Source: Microbacteriaceae bacterium
Lineage (GTDB): Bacteria > Actinomycetota > Actinomycetes > Actinomycetales > Microbacteriaceae
NCBI GenBank assembly: GCA_027487865.1
Contig: JAIYCT010000003.1
Span: 491,455-555,454, forward strand
Direction: 5' to 3'
DNA length: 64,000 nucleotides
Position 1 is the stretch's first letter. Every line of letters begins with the position of its first letter. Shown piece by piece: positions 18,524-26,661 of this stretch. The notes below the pieces were generated by a model. That model was not told where the DNA came from. It searched no databases and saw only the letters and a list, made by a program, of their open reading frames with translations. The translations under genes and the position numbers were made by a program.

Positions 18524-19608
18524 TGTTTAAATTTCTAAAGCGACTCCGTCGCGATAAGCCAATTGAAACCCCTGAGGTAATTCAAGAGGTTTTGGTTGCT
18601 GAGCCAGTTGTTGAGGTAATCCCTGAACCGATAGCTCAGGAAACACGTGTTGAGGCTCCGAAGCCTGAAGTCCAAAAGGTAGAAAAGCCAAAGCCCGTCG
18701 AAAAGCCAGCCGTTGCGGTCCAGGAAGTTGAACTTCCAAAACGCAGCCTGGGAGATGGGGTTCGCTCCTTGTTCTCATCGGCTATTGAACTGGATGACCT
18801 AGAAGACATCTTGATTCGCGCTGATTTTGGCGTTGACGCAGCCCTTGAGATCTCAGATGAGCTAAAGCGAGCAGCAAATAAAGCTGGTGCATCATCAGAT
18901 GCCGAGCTTCGGCTTTTGCTGAAGGATCTGCTTACCAAAAAGCTAACTCGCTCGGATGCGGCACTGAATCTCTCAGATGGCAAGTTGCCGTATGTGATTT
19001 TGGTTGTTGGCGTCAATGGCGCTGGAAAAACCACCACCATCGGAAAGCTCTCGCGTTGGCTTAGAGATGGCGACTGGAATGTCGTTCTTGGCGCTGCCGA
19101 CACCTTTAGAGCTGCCGCGGTTGAGCAGCTAGCCACCTGGGCTAGCCGTGCCGATGCCAAGTTGGTTGGGCCTGAAAAAGAAGGTCAGGATCCAGCTTCG
19201 GTTGCCTACCAAACCGTTGAGCTTGCACTTTCCACCGATGCCGATATTGCAATCATCGACACCGCGGGCAGATTGCAGAACAAAAAAGACTTGATGGACG
19301 AACTCGGCAAGATTCGCAGAGCAGTTGAGAAGCAGGCCAGCATCGCCGAGGTACTTCTGGTTATCGACTCAACCATGGGGCAAAATGCCCTGGCGCAAGC
19401 CAAAGCCTTCGCTGAGGTTGCCGATGTCACCGGCATTGTGATGACCAAGTTAGATGGAACCGCAAAGGGCGGCATTCTCTACTCACTGCAGGAGCAGCTT
19501 GATCTACCAGTTAAGCTCGTTGGTGTTGGTGAGGGTATAAATGACTTCGCATTTTTCTCGCCAGAAGAATTTGCTAAAGGTTTAGTCGCCTACAAACAGG
19601 AGCGCTAG
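18523..19608 (+). CDS. ftsY: Signal recognition particle receptor FtsY
   Basis: 361 residues. An acidic, Pro/Val/Glu-rich N-terminal A region (about 15-75) precedes the NG domain: GVNGAGKTTT (P loop, about 163-172), DTFRAAAVEQL, DTAGRLQNK and TKLDGTAKGG. It docks SRP-ribosome complexes at the membrane. The ATG shares its A with the last base of the smc stop (TGATG), so translation is normally coupled to smc; a premature stop in smc could lower FtsY through polarity. The TAG is directly followed by the ffh start. Confidence 0.96.
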   Translation: MFKFLKRLRRDKPIETPEVIQEVLVAEPVVEVIPEPIAQETRVEAPKPEVQKVEKPKPVEKPAVAVQEVELPKRSLGDGVRSLFSSAIELDDLEDILIRADFGVDAALEISDELKRAANKAGASSDAELRLLLKDLLTKKLTRSDAALNLSDGKLPYVILVVGVNGAGKTTTIGKLSRWLRDGDWNVVLGAADTFRAAAVEQLATWASRADAKLVGPEKEGQDPASVAYQTVELALSTDADIAIIDTAGRLQNKKDLMDELGKIRRAVEKQASIAEVLLVIDSTMGQNALAQAKAFAEVADVTGIVMTKLDGTAKGGILYSLQEQLDLPVKLVGVGEGINDFAFFSPEEFAKGLVAYKQER

Positions 19609-21099
19609 TTGTTCGGAAATCTCTCTGACAGACTCTCAGACACCTTCAAAAACCTGCGTGGTAAGGGTCGTCTATCTGCTGCCGATATCGATGGCACGCT
19701 GAGGGATATCCGCAGGGCACTGCTTGAGGCAGACGTATCCCTTGAGGTCGTCAAAGAATTCACCGGCAAGATTCGCGAGCGCGCACTGGGCGATGAGGTA
19801 TCAAAGGCACTAAACCCAGCCCAGCAGGTTGTCCAGATCGTCAATGACGAGCTAAAGGCCATCTTGGGTGGCGAAGCTCGCAAGCTTTCTTTCTCCAAGA
19901 ACCCACCAACCGTGATCATGCTTGCGGGTCTGCAGGGTTCGGGTAAGACCACCCTGGCTGGAAAGCTAGCTAAGTGGCTCAAAGAGCAAAACCACACTCC
20001 ACTTTTGGTTGCAGCTGACCTGCAGCGTCCAAATGCCGTAACCCAATTGCAGGTGCTGGGGGAGAAGGTTGGAGTTCCAGTCTTTGCTCCTGAGGCAGGT
20101 AACGGGGTCGGTAACCCGGTAAAGGTTTCCAAGGACGCGATTGCTTTTGCGAAGAAGTCGCAGTACTCGGTTGTGATTGTCGACACCGCTGGTCGCTTAG
20201 GTGTTGACGAAGAGATGATGCAGCAGGCCAGGGACATCCGCAATGCGGTCGAACCTGATGAGATCTTGTTTGTTGTTGACTCAATGCTCGGTCAAGATGC
20301 CGTTAACGTTGCCAAGGCCTTCCACGAGGGCGTTGGAGTCTCCGGTGTCGTGCTTACCAAGTTGGATGGTGACTCGCGAGGTGGTGCAGCTTTGTCGGTT
20401 GCAACCATTACCGGTGCTCCGATTCTGTTTAGCTCCACCGGTGAAGGCCTGGATGCCTTCGAGCCGTTCTACCCGGACCGCATGGCAAGCCGCATTCTGG
20501 ACATGGGTGACATAGTCAGCCTTATCGAAAAGGCGCAGCAGAGCTTCGATGAAGAAGAGTCAAAGCGCTTGGCCGAGAAGATGGCTAAAGATCAGTTCAC
20601 CCTGCAGGACTTTTTGGAGCAGATGCAGCAGATCAAGAAGATGGGAAGCATGAAGGGCATTTTAGGCATGCTTCCAGGTGTCGGTCAGATGAAGAAGCAG
20701 CTTGAGGAATTTGACGAGAAAGAAATCACTCGGACCGAGGCGATCATCTACTCGATGACTCCGCTTGAGCGCACTCAGCCAAAGGTATTAAACGGCGCTC
20801 GCAGAATGCGCATCGCAAGAGGCTCTGGCACTTCGGTCACCGAGGTGAACCAGCTGATTGCTCGCTTTGAGCAGGCAGCCAAGATGATGAAGACCGTTGC
20901 CAAAGGCGGCATGCCAAATATTCCTGGAGCCAACCCAGCGCTTATGGGTGGCGGCGGCTTCTCGGGTGGGAAAAAGAAGATTGACCAGAAGAAAAAGGGA
21001 TCAAAGAGTGGAAACCCTGCCAAGCGAGCTGCTGAAAACGCTGGTTTGGACTTCGGATCTGAGAAATCTTCCGGCTCGGGAAGTGCATTTGGGCTTTAG
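19609..21099 (+). CDS. ffh: Signal recognition particle protein Ffh
   Basis: 496 residues. The NG domain has GLQGSGKTT (about 107-115), DTAGRLGVD and TKLDGDSRGG. The Met-rich M domain (about 325-435) includes LEQMQQIKKMGSMKGILGML and binds 4.5S RNA and signal peptides. A lysine-rich tail (GGKKKIDQKKKGSKS) follows. Starts with TTG 19609 immediately after the ftsY stop. Together with ftsY it completes the SRP targeting pair; the SRP RNA gene is not in this window. Confidence 0.96.
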   Translation: MFGNLSDRLSDTFKNLRGKGRLSAADIDGTLRDIRRALLEADVSLEVVKEFTGKIRERALGDEVSKALNPAQQVVQIVNDELKAILGGEARKLSFSKNPPTVIMLAGLQGSGKTTLAGKLAKWLKEQNHTPLLVAADLQRPNAVTQLQVLGEKVGVPVFAPEAGNGVGNPVKVSKDAIAFAKKSQYSVVIVDTAGRLGVDEEMMQQARDIRNAVEPDEILFVVDSMLGQDAVNVAKAFHEGVGVSGVVLTKLDGDSRGGAALSVATITGAPILFSSTGEGLDAFEPFYPDRMASRILDMGDIVSLIEKAQQSFDEEESKRLAEKMAKDQFTLQDFLEQMQQIKKMGSMKGILGMLPGVGQMKKQLEEFDEKEITRTEAIIYSMTPLERTQPKVLNGARRMRIARGSGTSVTEVNQLIARFEQAAKMMKTVAKGGMPNIPGANPALMGGGGFSGGKKKIDQKKKGSKSGNPAKRAAENAGLDFGSEKSSGSGSAFGL

Positions 21100-21193
21100 A
21101 GCTAGCTAATCGCCAGATTTTCTGGCAGACTAACCGAGTTCGAAAAGTCTCGACCCTCTATCCAGACTTATTCGAAACCATTTGAGACCTGAC

Positions 21194-21211
21194 GAGTGTG
21201 CCCCCACGCTC
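21194..21211 (+). promoter_or_regulatory. Leader hairpin upstream of rpsP
   Basis: GAGTGTG and CACGCTC pair over seven bases (one G-T) around a CCCC loop, about 40 bases before the rpsP start, inside the 152-base ffh-rpsP gap. It could belong to the rpsP mRNA leader. No T-tract follows. The same gap holds a GCCAGA-TTT-TCTGGC hairpin at 21113-21127. Confidence 0.35.
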
Positions 21212-21251
21212 ACGGCAGAATCTCGCCAAAGACACCTATAACAGGAGCATT

Positions 21252-21851
21252 GTGGCTGTAAAGATCCGCCTTAAGCGCATTGGCAAGACGCGCACCCCGC
21301 ACTACCGCATCGTGGTAGCCGACTCTCGCACACACCGCGACGGTCGTGTAATTGAAGAAATCGGTCGTTACGTTCCGACCAATGACCCATCGATCATCGA
21401 GGTCAATTCAGAGCGTGCCCAGTATTGGCTATCAGTTGGCGCTCAGCCAACCGAGCAGGCTGCTGTGCTACTAAAGCTAACCGGTGACCTAGCTAACGCT
21501 AAGGGCGAGAAGAAGAACACCGTGAAGCCTCAGAAGGTCAAGGAAGTATTCGCGGTTGACACTGCGAAGAAGTCCGTTGTTCTTCCAAAGGTCGAGAAGA
21601 AGGCTCCAGTAGTTGAGGAAGCACCTGCGGCCGAGGCAGCCGTTGAGACCCCCGCTTCGGAAGAAGTAGCAGTTGAGGCAGTAGCAGAAGTTGAGACCGT
21701 AGAGGCTCCAGCAGAGGCAGTTGCAGAGGTTGAGGCCGCAGAGGCTCCGACCGAGGCTGTAGCTGAAGAAGTTGTTGCCGAGGCACCAGCGGAAGAGGCA
21801 GTTGCCGAGGAGGCACCTGCAGCTGAAGCAGAAGAGCCAAAGGCAGAGTAG
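21252..21851 (+). CDS. rpsP: 30S ribosomal protein S16 with long acidic C-terminal tail
   Basis: 199 residues, far longer than the usual 80-150. Residues 1-80 ([20 protein letters not shown]...) are a complete S16 core. Residues 81-117 are a Lys-rich linker and 118-199 an Ala/Glu/Val/Pro tail built of degenerate units such as [13 protein letters not shown] 21252 is chosen because ACAGGAG lies five bases upstream and the core begins exactly there; the longer in-frame start at 21198 lacks support. First gene of the rpsP-khpA-rimM-trmD operon. Confidence 0.95.
   Translation: MAVKIRLKRIGKTRTPHYRIVVADSRTHRDGRVIEEIGRYVPTNDPSIIEVNSERAQYWLSVGAQPTEQAAVLLKLTGDLANAKGEKKNTVKPQKVKEVFAVDTAKKSVVLPKVEKKAPVVEEAPAAEAAVETPASEEVAVEAVAEVETVEAPAEAVAEVEAAEAPTEAVAEEVVAEAPAEEAVAEEAPAAEAEEPKAE
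21603..21848 (+). repeat. Degenerate coding repeats in the rpsP tail
   Basis: The DNA encodes imperfect repeats of roughly ten residues rich in GAG/GCA/GTT codons (for example [12 protein letters not shown] and [12 protein letters not shown]). Such tracts expand and contract by slippage, so length may differ between strains. Confidence 0.6.
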
Positions 21852-21856
21852 TTCAA

Positions 21857-22093
21857 ATGTTGCAAGCAAGCCTCCAGCACATCGTTCGCGCCATCGTGGA
21901 TAACCCAGATGACGCAACCGTAGCCTCCCGCAATGGTGGCAAGGGCGATTTGCTGGAGGTGCGCGTGCACCCAGACGACCTAGGTCGTGTGATCGGCAAG
22001 AGCGGCCGCACCGCAACAGCCCTAAGAACCGTCGTAAACGCCCTTGCGGATGGCAAGCGCGTCCGAGTTGACGTGGTGGATACAGATTTCTAG
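21857..22093 (+). CDS. khpA: KH-domain RNA-binding protein KhpA
   Basis: 78 residues, one KH domain. RVHPDDLGRVIGKSGRTATALRTVV contains the GKSG loop that grips RNA. KhpA-type proteins bind diverse RNAs, often with KhpB, and influence cell-wall synthesis and division in Gram-positives. ATG 21857 is five bases after the rpsP stop. The rpsP-khpA-rimM-trmD order is standard in Gram-positives. Confidence 0.93.
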   Translation: MLQASLQHIVRAIVDNPDDATVASRNGGKGDLLEVRVHPDDLGRVIGKSGRTATALRTVVNALADGKRVRVDVVDTDF

Positions 22094-22637
22094 TAGCACC
22101 AAGCTCCGAGTTGGCAGGTTTCTAAAAGCCCACGGACTCAAAGGGGCAATCAAGTTAGAGCTCTACACCGATAGCCCAAATGAACGTTTTGTTCCTGGCG
22201 CGGTTTTAGAACTTCAAGTTCCCGAAGAATCCCCATGGTTTGGCAAGTCCGTAACCGTCTCTGAACTCAAGTGGTTCAACAGCTCCCCAGTTCTATTTCT
22301 CAAAGACGTTTCCGACCGCACCCAGGCAGAGAGCCTTATCAAGGCGATTCTGCTGGTTGAGCAGCCATTAGATGTCTCCCCTCAAGAGCCAGATGCCTGG
22401 TATGACCACCAGCTAGCTGGGCTCAAGGTAATGCGCGACGGTGTTGAGATTGGCACCCTTTTGCGAGTCGAGCACATGCCAGCCCAGGACCTATTGGTCA
22501 TCAAGACTGAAGAGGCCGAAGTATTGCTGCCGTTTGTGAAGGCGTTTGTCCCAAAGGTTGACATTCAGGCTGGTGTAATTGAGATAACCCCGCCGGGTGG
22601 CCTTTTTGAACAGATCGAGGAAGCTGATGCGAATTGA
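22068..22637 (+). CDS. rimM: Ribosome maturation factor RimM
   Basis: About 189 residues from TTG 22068. The N-terminal domain starts [23 protein letters not shown], and the PRC-barrel part shows [13 protein letters not shown] and [13 protein letters not shown]. RimM binds S19 and helps 30S head assembly. The start is unclear: no ATG or GTG lies close to the domain start. TTG 22068 overlaps khpA by 26 bases without a ribosome site, while an ATT at 22086 has GTGGTGG six bases upstream. Its stop overlaps the trmD ATG region by 11 bases. Confidence 0.9.
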   Translation: MTWWIQISSSTKLRVGRFLKAHGLKGAIKLELYTDSPNERFVPGAVLELQVPEESPWFGKSVTVSELKWFNSSPVLFLKDVSDRTQAESLIKAILLVEQPLDVSPQEPDAWYDHQLAGLKVMRDGVEIGTLLRVEHMPAQDLLVIKTEEAEVLLPFVKAFVPKVDIQAGVIEITPPGGLFEQIEEADAN

Positions 22638-23310
22638 TGCAGTTTCAATCTTCCCTGACTATTTCAACGTTCTAGAACTCTCCCTATTAGGCAAAGCCCA
22701 GAAGCAGGGGCTAATCAGTTTCCAAGCGCATGACCTACGCAACTGGACCCACGATATCCACAAGACCGTAGACGACTCTCCTTATGGCGGTGGCGCGGGC
22801 ATGGTCATGAAGCCAGAGCCTTGGGGCGAAGCCTTCGATGATCTGATTACCGATAACCGACCAACCGTTATCTTTACTACCCCTGCTGGCAGGCCCTTCA
22901 ATCAGGCACTTGCCAAAGAGCTCTCGGGTAAAGAGCACATTGTTTTTGCCTGTGGCCGCTACGAGGGCATCGACCAGCGCGTTGTTGAGCATGCCAAAAT
23001 CCGCGCCGAGGTAATGGAAGTATCGCTTGGGGACTACGTTCTCAACGGTGGTGAGGTTGCAGCACTTGCCATGATTGAGGCGATTACCCGCCTGATTCCG
23101 GGCTTTATGGGTAATGCCGAGTCGATTGTTGAAGAATCCCACGCCGATGGTCTGTTGGAGTACCCGAGTTACACCAAGCCACAGGTCTGGCGTGAGCTTG
23201 AGGTGCCGGATATCTTGCTTTCTGGTCACCATGCTGAAATCGCTAAGTGGCGAAAGGCTCAATCGGTTGAGCGCACCAAAGCTGTAAGGCCCGATCTACT
23301 AGCCGAATAG
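22627..23310 (+). CDS. trmD: tRNA (guanine(37)-N(1))-methyltransferase TrmD
   Basis: 227 residues. The trefoil-knot SPOUT signature is clear: [30 protein letters not shown] and [17 protein letters not shown]. It methylates G37 next to the anticodon to prevent frameshifting. The ATG at 22627 has GAGGAAGC upstream within rimM; longer upstream starts would overlap rimM further. Confidence 0.95.
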   Translation: MRIDAVSIFPDYFNVLELSLLGKAQKQGLISFQAHDLRNWTHDIHKTVDDSPYGGGAGMVMKPEPWGEAFDDLITDNRPTVIFTTPAGRPFNQALAKELSGKEHIVFACGRYEGIDQRVVEHAKIRAEVMEVSLGDYVLNGGEVAALAMIEAITRLIPGFMGNAESIVEESHADGLLEYPSYTKPQVWRELEVPDILLSGHHAEIAKWRKAQSVERTKAVRPDLLAE

Positions 23311-23318
23311 TTGCCATT

Positions 23319-23334
23319 GCCGCATTGATGTGGC
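23319..23334 (+). promoter_or_regulatory. Hairpin in the trmD-rplS gap
   Basis: GCCGCA-TTGA-TGTGGC forms a six-base stem (one G-T) shortly after trmD, in a 128-base gap before rplS. It may be the 3' end of the trmD mRNA or part of an rplS leader; there is no T-tract. The rest of the gap shows no clear promoter. Confidence 0.3.
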
Positions 23335-23438
23335 AGACTTGGCACTTGTGTCCGGCCGTCTCTGCCGCAGGGGAGCATAGGACTCAAACAAAGTAACTAC
23401 TAGCCGTTTTGACCTGCGCGCAAAAGGAAAGATAAGAA

Positions 23439-23789
23439 ATGCACATTCTTGACGTCGTAGACGCAGCCAACCTAAAGACCGATATCCCAGACTTCCGCGC
23501 TGGTGACAACGTAAAGGTTCACGTAAACATTGTTGAAGGTAACCGCAGCCGTGTCCAGGTTTTCCAGGGCGTAGTTATTCGTATTTCCGGTCACGGAATT
23601 CGCGAGACCTTCACCGTTCGTAAGGTTTCATTCCAGGTAGGCGTAGAGCGTACCTTCCCAGTACACAGCCCAGTTATCGAGAAGATCGAACTGGTCTCCC
23701 GCGGTGCTGTTCGCCGTGCGAAGCTTTACTACCTGCGCGATCTTCGCGGTAAGGCTGCAAAGATTCGCGAAAAGCGCGAGAACGTCTAA
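23439..23789 (+). CDS. rplS: 50S ribosomal protein L19
   Basis: 116 residues, canonical length. The L19 core is visible: [52 protein letters not shown] and [18 protein letters not shown]. It sits at the 30S-50S interface. The ATG is preceded by AAAGGAAAG. Codon use is highly biased. Separated from trmD by 128 bases, so it probably has its own promoter. Confidence 0.97.
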   Translation: MHILDVVDAANLKTDIPDFRAGDNVKVHVNIVEGNRSRVQVFQGVVIRISGHGIRETFTVRKVSFQVGVERTFPVHSPVIEKIELVSRGAVRRAKLYYLRDLRGKAAKIREKRENV

Positions 23790-23790
23790 G

Positions 23791-23796
23791 TAAACT
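23791..23796 (+). promoter_or_regulatory. Candidate leaderless -10 (TAAACT) of lepB
   Basis: TAAACT begins one base after the rplS stop codon and ends seven bases before the lepB ATG. The intervening TTCTCTC is pyrimidine-only, so no Shine-Dalgarno exists. Confidence 0.5.
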
Positions 23797-23803
23797 TTCT
23801 CTC

Positions 23804-24553
23804 ATGCAGGATTCCGGGGAACTAAGACCCCGCAGCGCCACGATCATGGCTTCCATCCGCCGCTTTACCAAGCGGTCGAGGAAGAACTGGTTCGTGGCGT
23901 TTCTATTTGATTTTGTAGTTATCGTCGGCACCGCCCTTGTGCTCTCGGTGGTAATCAAGGCTTTCCTAATTCGCTCCTTCTACATTCCTTCCGGCTCAAT
24001 GCTTGAGACCCTGCAAATCAACGACCGCATCATCGTGAATGTCATGGCCCCTGAGGTCATGCCGCTCGAGCGCGGCGATGTGGTGGTATTCCGCGATCCA
24101 GGTGGCTGGTTGGGTGCTATCCCAACTGAAGAGAAGCCATATTTCCAGGAGCTATCAGACTTTGTGCTTGGAACCTTTGGAATCACCGCTCCAGATTCTG
24201 ATGAACACCTTGTGAAGCGCGTTATTGGCTTGCCGGGAGACGTGGTTGAGAGCCGCGAGGGTGATGACCGAGTTTGGATCAACGGAGTGGCACTAAGCGA
24301 GCCATATCTTGCGCCAGGCTCACTCCCATCGGAGATGGCCTTCAAGGTGACGGTTCCTGCAGACTCCTATTGGGTAATGGGCGATAACCGCCAGAATTCC
24401 ACCGATTCCAGATACCACCAAGATCTACCTTCGGGCGGTTTTGTGAACAAGGACTATGTGGTCGGCAGAGCAATCTTGGTTTCCTGGCCGGTAACTAACT
24501 GGATCTTCCTGGAGAACTTCTCAGAGACCTTCAAAGATGTTCCCAAGCCTTGA
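23804..24553 (+). CDS. lepB: Signal peptidase I
   Basis: 249 residues. One N-terminal membrane helix (about 30-52: FVAFLFDFVVIVGTALVLSV) anchors the enzyme. The catalytic serine is in YIPSGSMLETL (S65) and the general-base lysine in HLVKRVIGLPGD; the GDNR box is WVMGDNRQNSTDSR. It cleaves signal peptides on the outer face. ATG 23804 has no ribosome site and probably lies at the 5' end of a leaderless mRNA. Its 3' end overlaps rnhB by 17 bases. Confidence 0.95.
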   Translation: MQDSGELRPRSATIMASIRRFTKRSRKNWFVAFLFDFVVIVGTALVLSVVIKAFLIRSFYIPSGSMLETLQINDRIIVNVMAPEVMPLERGDVVVFRDPGGWLGAIPTEEKPYFQELSDFVLGTFGITAPDSDEHLVKRVIGLPGDVVESREGDDRVWINGVALSEPYLAPGSLPSEMAFKVTVPADSYWVMGDNRQNSTDSRYHQDLPSGGFVNKDYVVGRAILVSWPVTNWIFLENFSETFKDVPKP

Positions 24554-25172
24554 CGTTGAAAAACTTCTACTGGAGCGCTACGACACCGTAATCGGGGTTG
24601 ACGAAGTTGGTCGTGGTGCATTAGCCGGACCAGTAGCGGTTGGTGCGGCAGCATTTTCTAGAACGACCTCTTTGGAAATCCCAGCGAAACTTAGAGACAG
24701 TAAAGCCATAACCGAATCCAAGCGCGATGCAATCGCGGAGCTGTCCAGAGACTGGGTTAGGCACGCGGTTGGATACAGCGCAGTCTTTGAAATCGAGCAA
24801 AAAGGCATTACCAAGTCGCTTGCTGATGCAGCAACCGGAGCGATTGCGCAGTTGATCAGCGGGAAAACCATCGTTTTACTTGATGGCAGTCACAACTGGC
24901 TTCACGACTCCGGACTCGATGTCGACTACCACGTGCAGGTCAAAGCCGACCGAGACTGCGCAATCGTGTCAGCAGCAGCACTGATTGCAAAGGTCGATAG
25001 AGACCAGCACATGCGCGAATTGCACGAGGAGTTCCCTGACTACGGCTGGGAAGGCAATAAGGGCTATGCATCCGAATCACACATCAAAGCGATTCAGTCT
25101 CTGGGACCCACAAGACATCACAGGTTGAGCTGGCTAGGGAAAATTCTGGCCGACGCAAATTCACTTTTTTGA
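24537..25172 (+). CDS. rnhB: Ribonuclease HII
   Basis: 211 residues. The catalytic DE of GVDEVGRGALAGPV (about 19-32) and later LLDGSHNWL and VKADRDCAIVSAAALIAKVDRD give the acidic active site. It removes ribonucleotides from DNA. ATG 24537 lies inside the 3' end of lepB, suggesting coupling. Confidence 0.94.
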   Translation: MFPSLDVEKLLLERYDTVIGVDEVGRGALAGPVAVGAAAFSRTTSLEIPAKLRDSKAITESKRDAIAELSRDWVRHAVGYSAVFEIEQKGITKSLADAATGAIAQLISGKTIVLLDGSHNWLHDSGLDVDYHVQVKADRDCAIVSAAALIAKVDRDQHMRELHEEFPDYGWEGNKGYASESHIKAIQSLGPTRHHRLSWLGKILADANSLF

Positions 25173-25176
25173 GGCA

Positions 25177-25182
25177 TAGACT
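25177..25182 (+). promoter_or_regulatory. Candidate -10 (TAGACT) of the DUF2469 gene
   Basis: TAGACT ends nine bases before the ATG at 25192. The predicted transcript start would leave only two or three leader bases, so this gene may be leaderless or nearly so. Confidence 0.4.
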
Positions 25183-25191
25183 TACAGCACT

Positions 25192-25515
25192 ATGGATGAG
25201 AACGAATTCGAAGACTACGACAGAGACGCTGAACTAGCGCTTTATCGCGAGTATCGCGACGTCGTGAAGATGTTCCGATTTGTTGTTGAAACCGAACGTC
25301 GTTTCTACCTGGCCAATGACGTCGAGCTCAAGCGAGTCGACACTGCCACTGATTTCTATTTTGAGCTCAACATGCAGGATGTTTGGGTTTGGGATATCTA
25401 CCGGACCGACCGCTTTGTGAAGCAGGTCAAGGTCATGACCTTCAAGGATGTAAACGTTGAGGAAATTGGCAACCGCGAGCTTGAGATTCCGAAGGAATTC
25501 GCAGTAGGCGAATAG
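25192..25515 (+). CDS. DUF2469 family protein
   Basis: 107 residues, the typical length of this actinobacteria-specific family. The start MDENEFEDYDRDAELALYRE and the segment LNMQDVWVWDIYR are characteristic. Very acidic N-terminus; cytoplasmic; no known activity. In most Actinobacteria it lies between rnhB and yraN-comM-dprA; here dprA follows after only 66 bases, so yraN and comM are missing from this locus. Confidence 0.93.
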   Translation: MDENEFEDYDRDAELALYREYRDVVKMFRFVVETERRFYLANDVELKRVDTATDFYFELNMQDVWVWDIYRTDRFVKQVKVMTFKDVNVEEIGNRELEIPKEFAVGE

Positions 25516-25581
25516 TCTCCACTTTTCAACAGATTCAACCTCTGTAACTCTCACCTGCCCTGGTTTTGCAAGCCTTTTGGA

Positions 25582-26652
25582 ATGCAGATAACCCTCGACC
25601 AAGAGCGCATAATCACCTACTCAGCCCTCTCTGAACCTGGAGATGCGCTGGCCTATCTAATCTTTAGATTCAACGGACCCAGTGCCATAGATCAATTCCG
25701 CAACGGCAAGGCCAGAAATATCTGGCCTGAGCAGATCCATCAGCATGCCCCTGAGTATGCGGCAAGCCTTCCGCTGCTTTTTGAGCGGTTTGCCCTGAGG
25801 TTGCCGAAGGTTCACGCCCCAACACTTATTGAGCGAGCAATCCGCTGGAATGCTCGGCCGGTTTTTCCCGAACAACACCCAAAGCTCTGGGCTCAGTTTG
25901 CAGACCTGGAGCTTCACCAGCCATACCTATTGTGGGTGGCCGGTTCGATGGAAGTTTTTGCGGAGGAGGCCAATTCGATTGTGGGAACCCGCAACCCAAC
26001 CAGTAGGGGAGTTGCCAGAACCAGAGCGCTGGTACAGCAACTCGGAGTTGGAGTTGTTTCCGGCGGTGCAACCGGCATCGATTTTGCCGCCCACCGGGCA
26101 GCTTTGGACTATAAGTTACCTACCGCCGCCTTTATGGCCGGTGGGATAGATCGTGCTTACCCGACGCAGAATTGGCCGCTGTTTCACGACATGGTTCGAG
26201 GCGGGGGAGCACTTGTCAGCGAAACCGCTCCATTCACAGCCCCAAGTAGGTTTCGATTTCTAAACCGCAACCGTTTGATTGCAGCTTCGTCGCAGGCGAC
26301 CTTTGTGGTGGAGGCTGGATATCGCTCTGGCTCGAGGAACACCGCCAACCATGCCAGAGCCTGCGGCCGAGAGGTATTTGCAATACCCGGAGGCTGGTCA
26401 GATAAGGCGTCCCAGGGCTGTAACTCGATGATCAAAGAAGGTTTGGCCAAACCTTGGTACCTCTATAAACACCGGAATGTAGAGGCAAGTTCCAATCAAA
26501 AACGTGTCGAAGATGCACTTCGAGAAGGAGCGAAGGACCGAGCTGCAATCGCCAGCGAATCCGGCTTGGGCATCGAAGAGGTTAGACGCGAGCTTTTTCG
26601 TTTGCAGTTAGACGGCTTAGACCTGCAGCAAATTGACCGAGTTAGCACCTAA
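25582..26652 (+). CDS. dprA: DNA-processing protein DprA
   Basis: 356 residues. The Rossmann-like DprA fold is seen in NSIVGTRNPTSRGVARTRAL, VVSGGATGIDFAAHRAAL, AFMAGGIDRAYPTQN and FLNRNRLIAASSQATFVVEA. A winged-helix-like C-terminal part follows (DRAAIASESGLGIEEVRRELFRLQLDGL). DprA loads RecA on incoming single-stranded DNA. The ATG at 25582 has no clear ribosome site. The stop TAA forms the first half of the xerC -10-like hexamer. Confidence 0.93.
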   Translation: MQITLDQERIITYSALSEPGDALAYLIFRFNGPSAIDQFRNGKARNIWPEQIHQHAPEYAASLPLLFERFALRLPKVHAPTLIERAIRWNARPVFPEQHPKLWAQFADLELHQPYLLWVAGSMEVFAEEANSIVGTRNPTSRGVARTRALVQQLGVGVVSGGATGIDFAAHRAALDYKLPTAAFMAGGIDRAYPTQNWPLFHDMVRGGGALVSETAPFTAPSRFRFLNRNRLIAASSQATFVVEAGYRSGSRNTANHARACGREVFAIPGGWSDKASQGCNSMIKEGLAKPWYLYKHRNVEASSNQKRVEDALREGAKDRAAIASESGLGIEEVRRELFRLQLDGLDLQQIDRVST

Positions 26653-26655
26653 TCT
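26650..26655 (+). promoter_or_regulatory. Candidate leaderless -10 (TAATCT) of xerC
   Basis: TAATCT starts on the dprA TAA and ends six bases before the xerC GTG. No Shine-Dalgarno precedes that start. Confidence 0.5.
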
Positions 26656-26661
26656 GGCTAG

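Noticed and set aside
19605..20243. Long minus-strand open frame opposite ffh (212 codons)
   Set aside because: Its amino-acid composition (Ser/Pro/Arg-rich) is that of an antisense shadow of a biased gene; ffh on the plus strand is unmistakable.
21113..21127. GCCAGA-TTT-TCTGGC as a terminator after ffh
   Set aside because: The stem is six bases and no T-tract follows, so only a weak mRNA hairpin can be supported.
21489..22016. Minus-strand open frames opposite rpsP and khpA, Leu/Cys-rich
   Set aside because: They arise from the repetitive GAG/GCA codons of the rpsP tail and have no homology or start signal.
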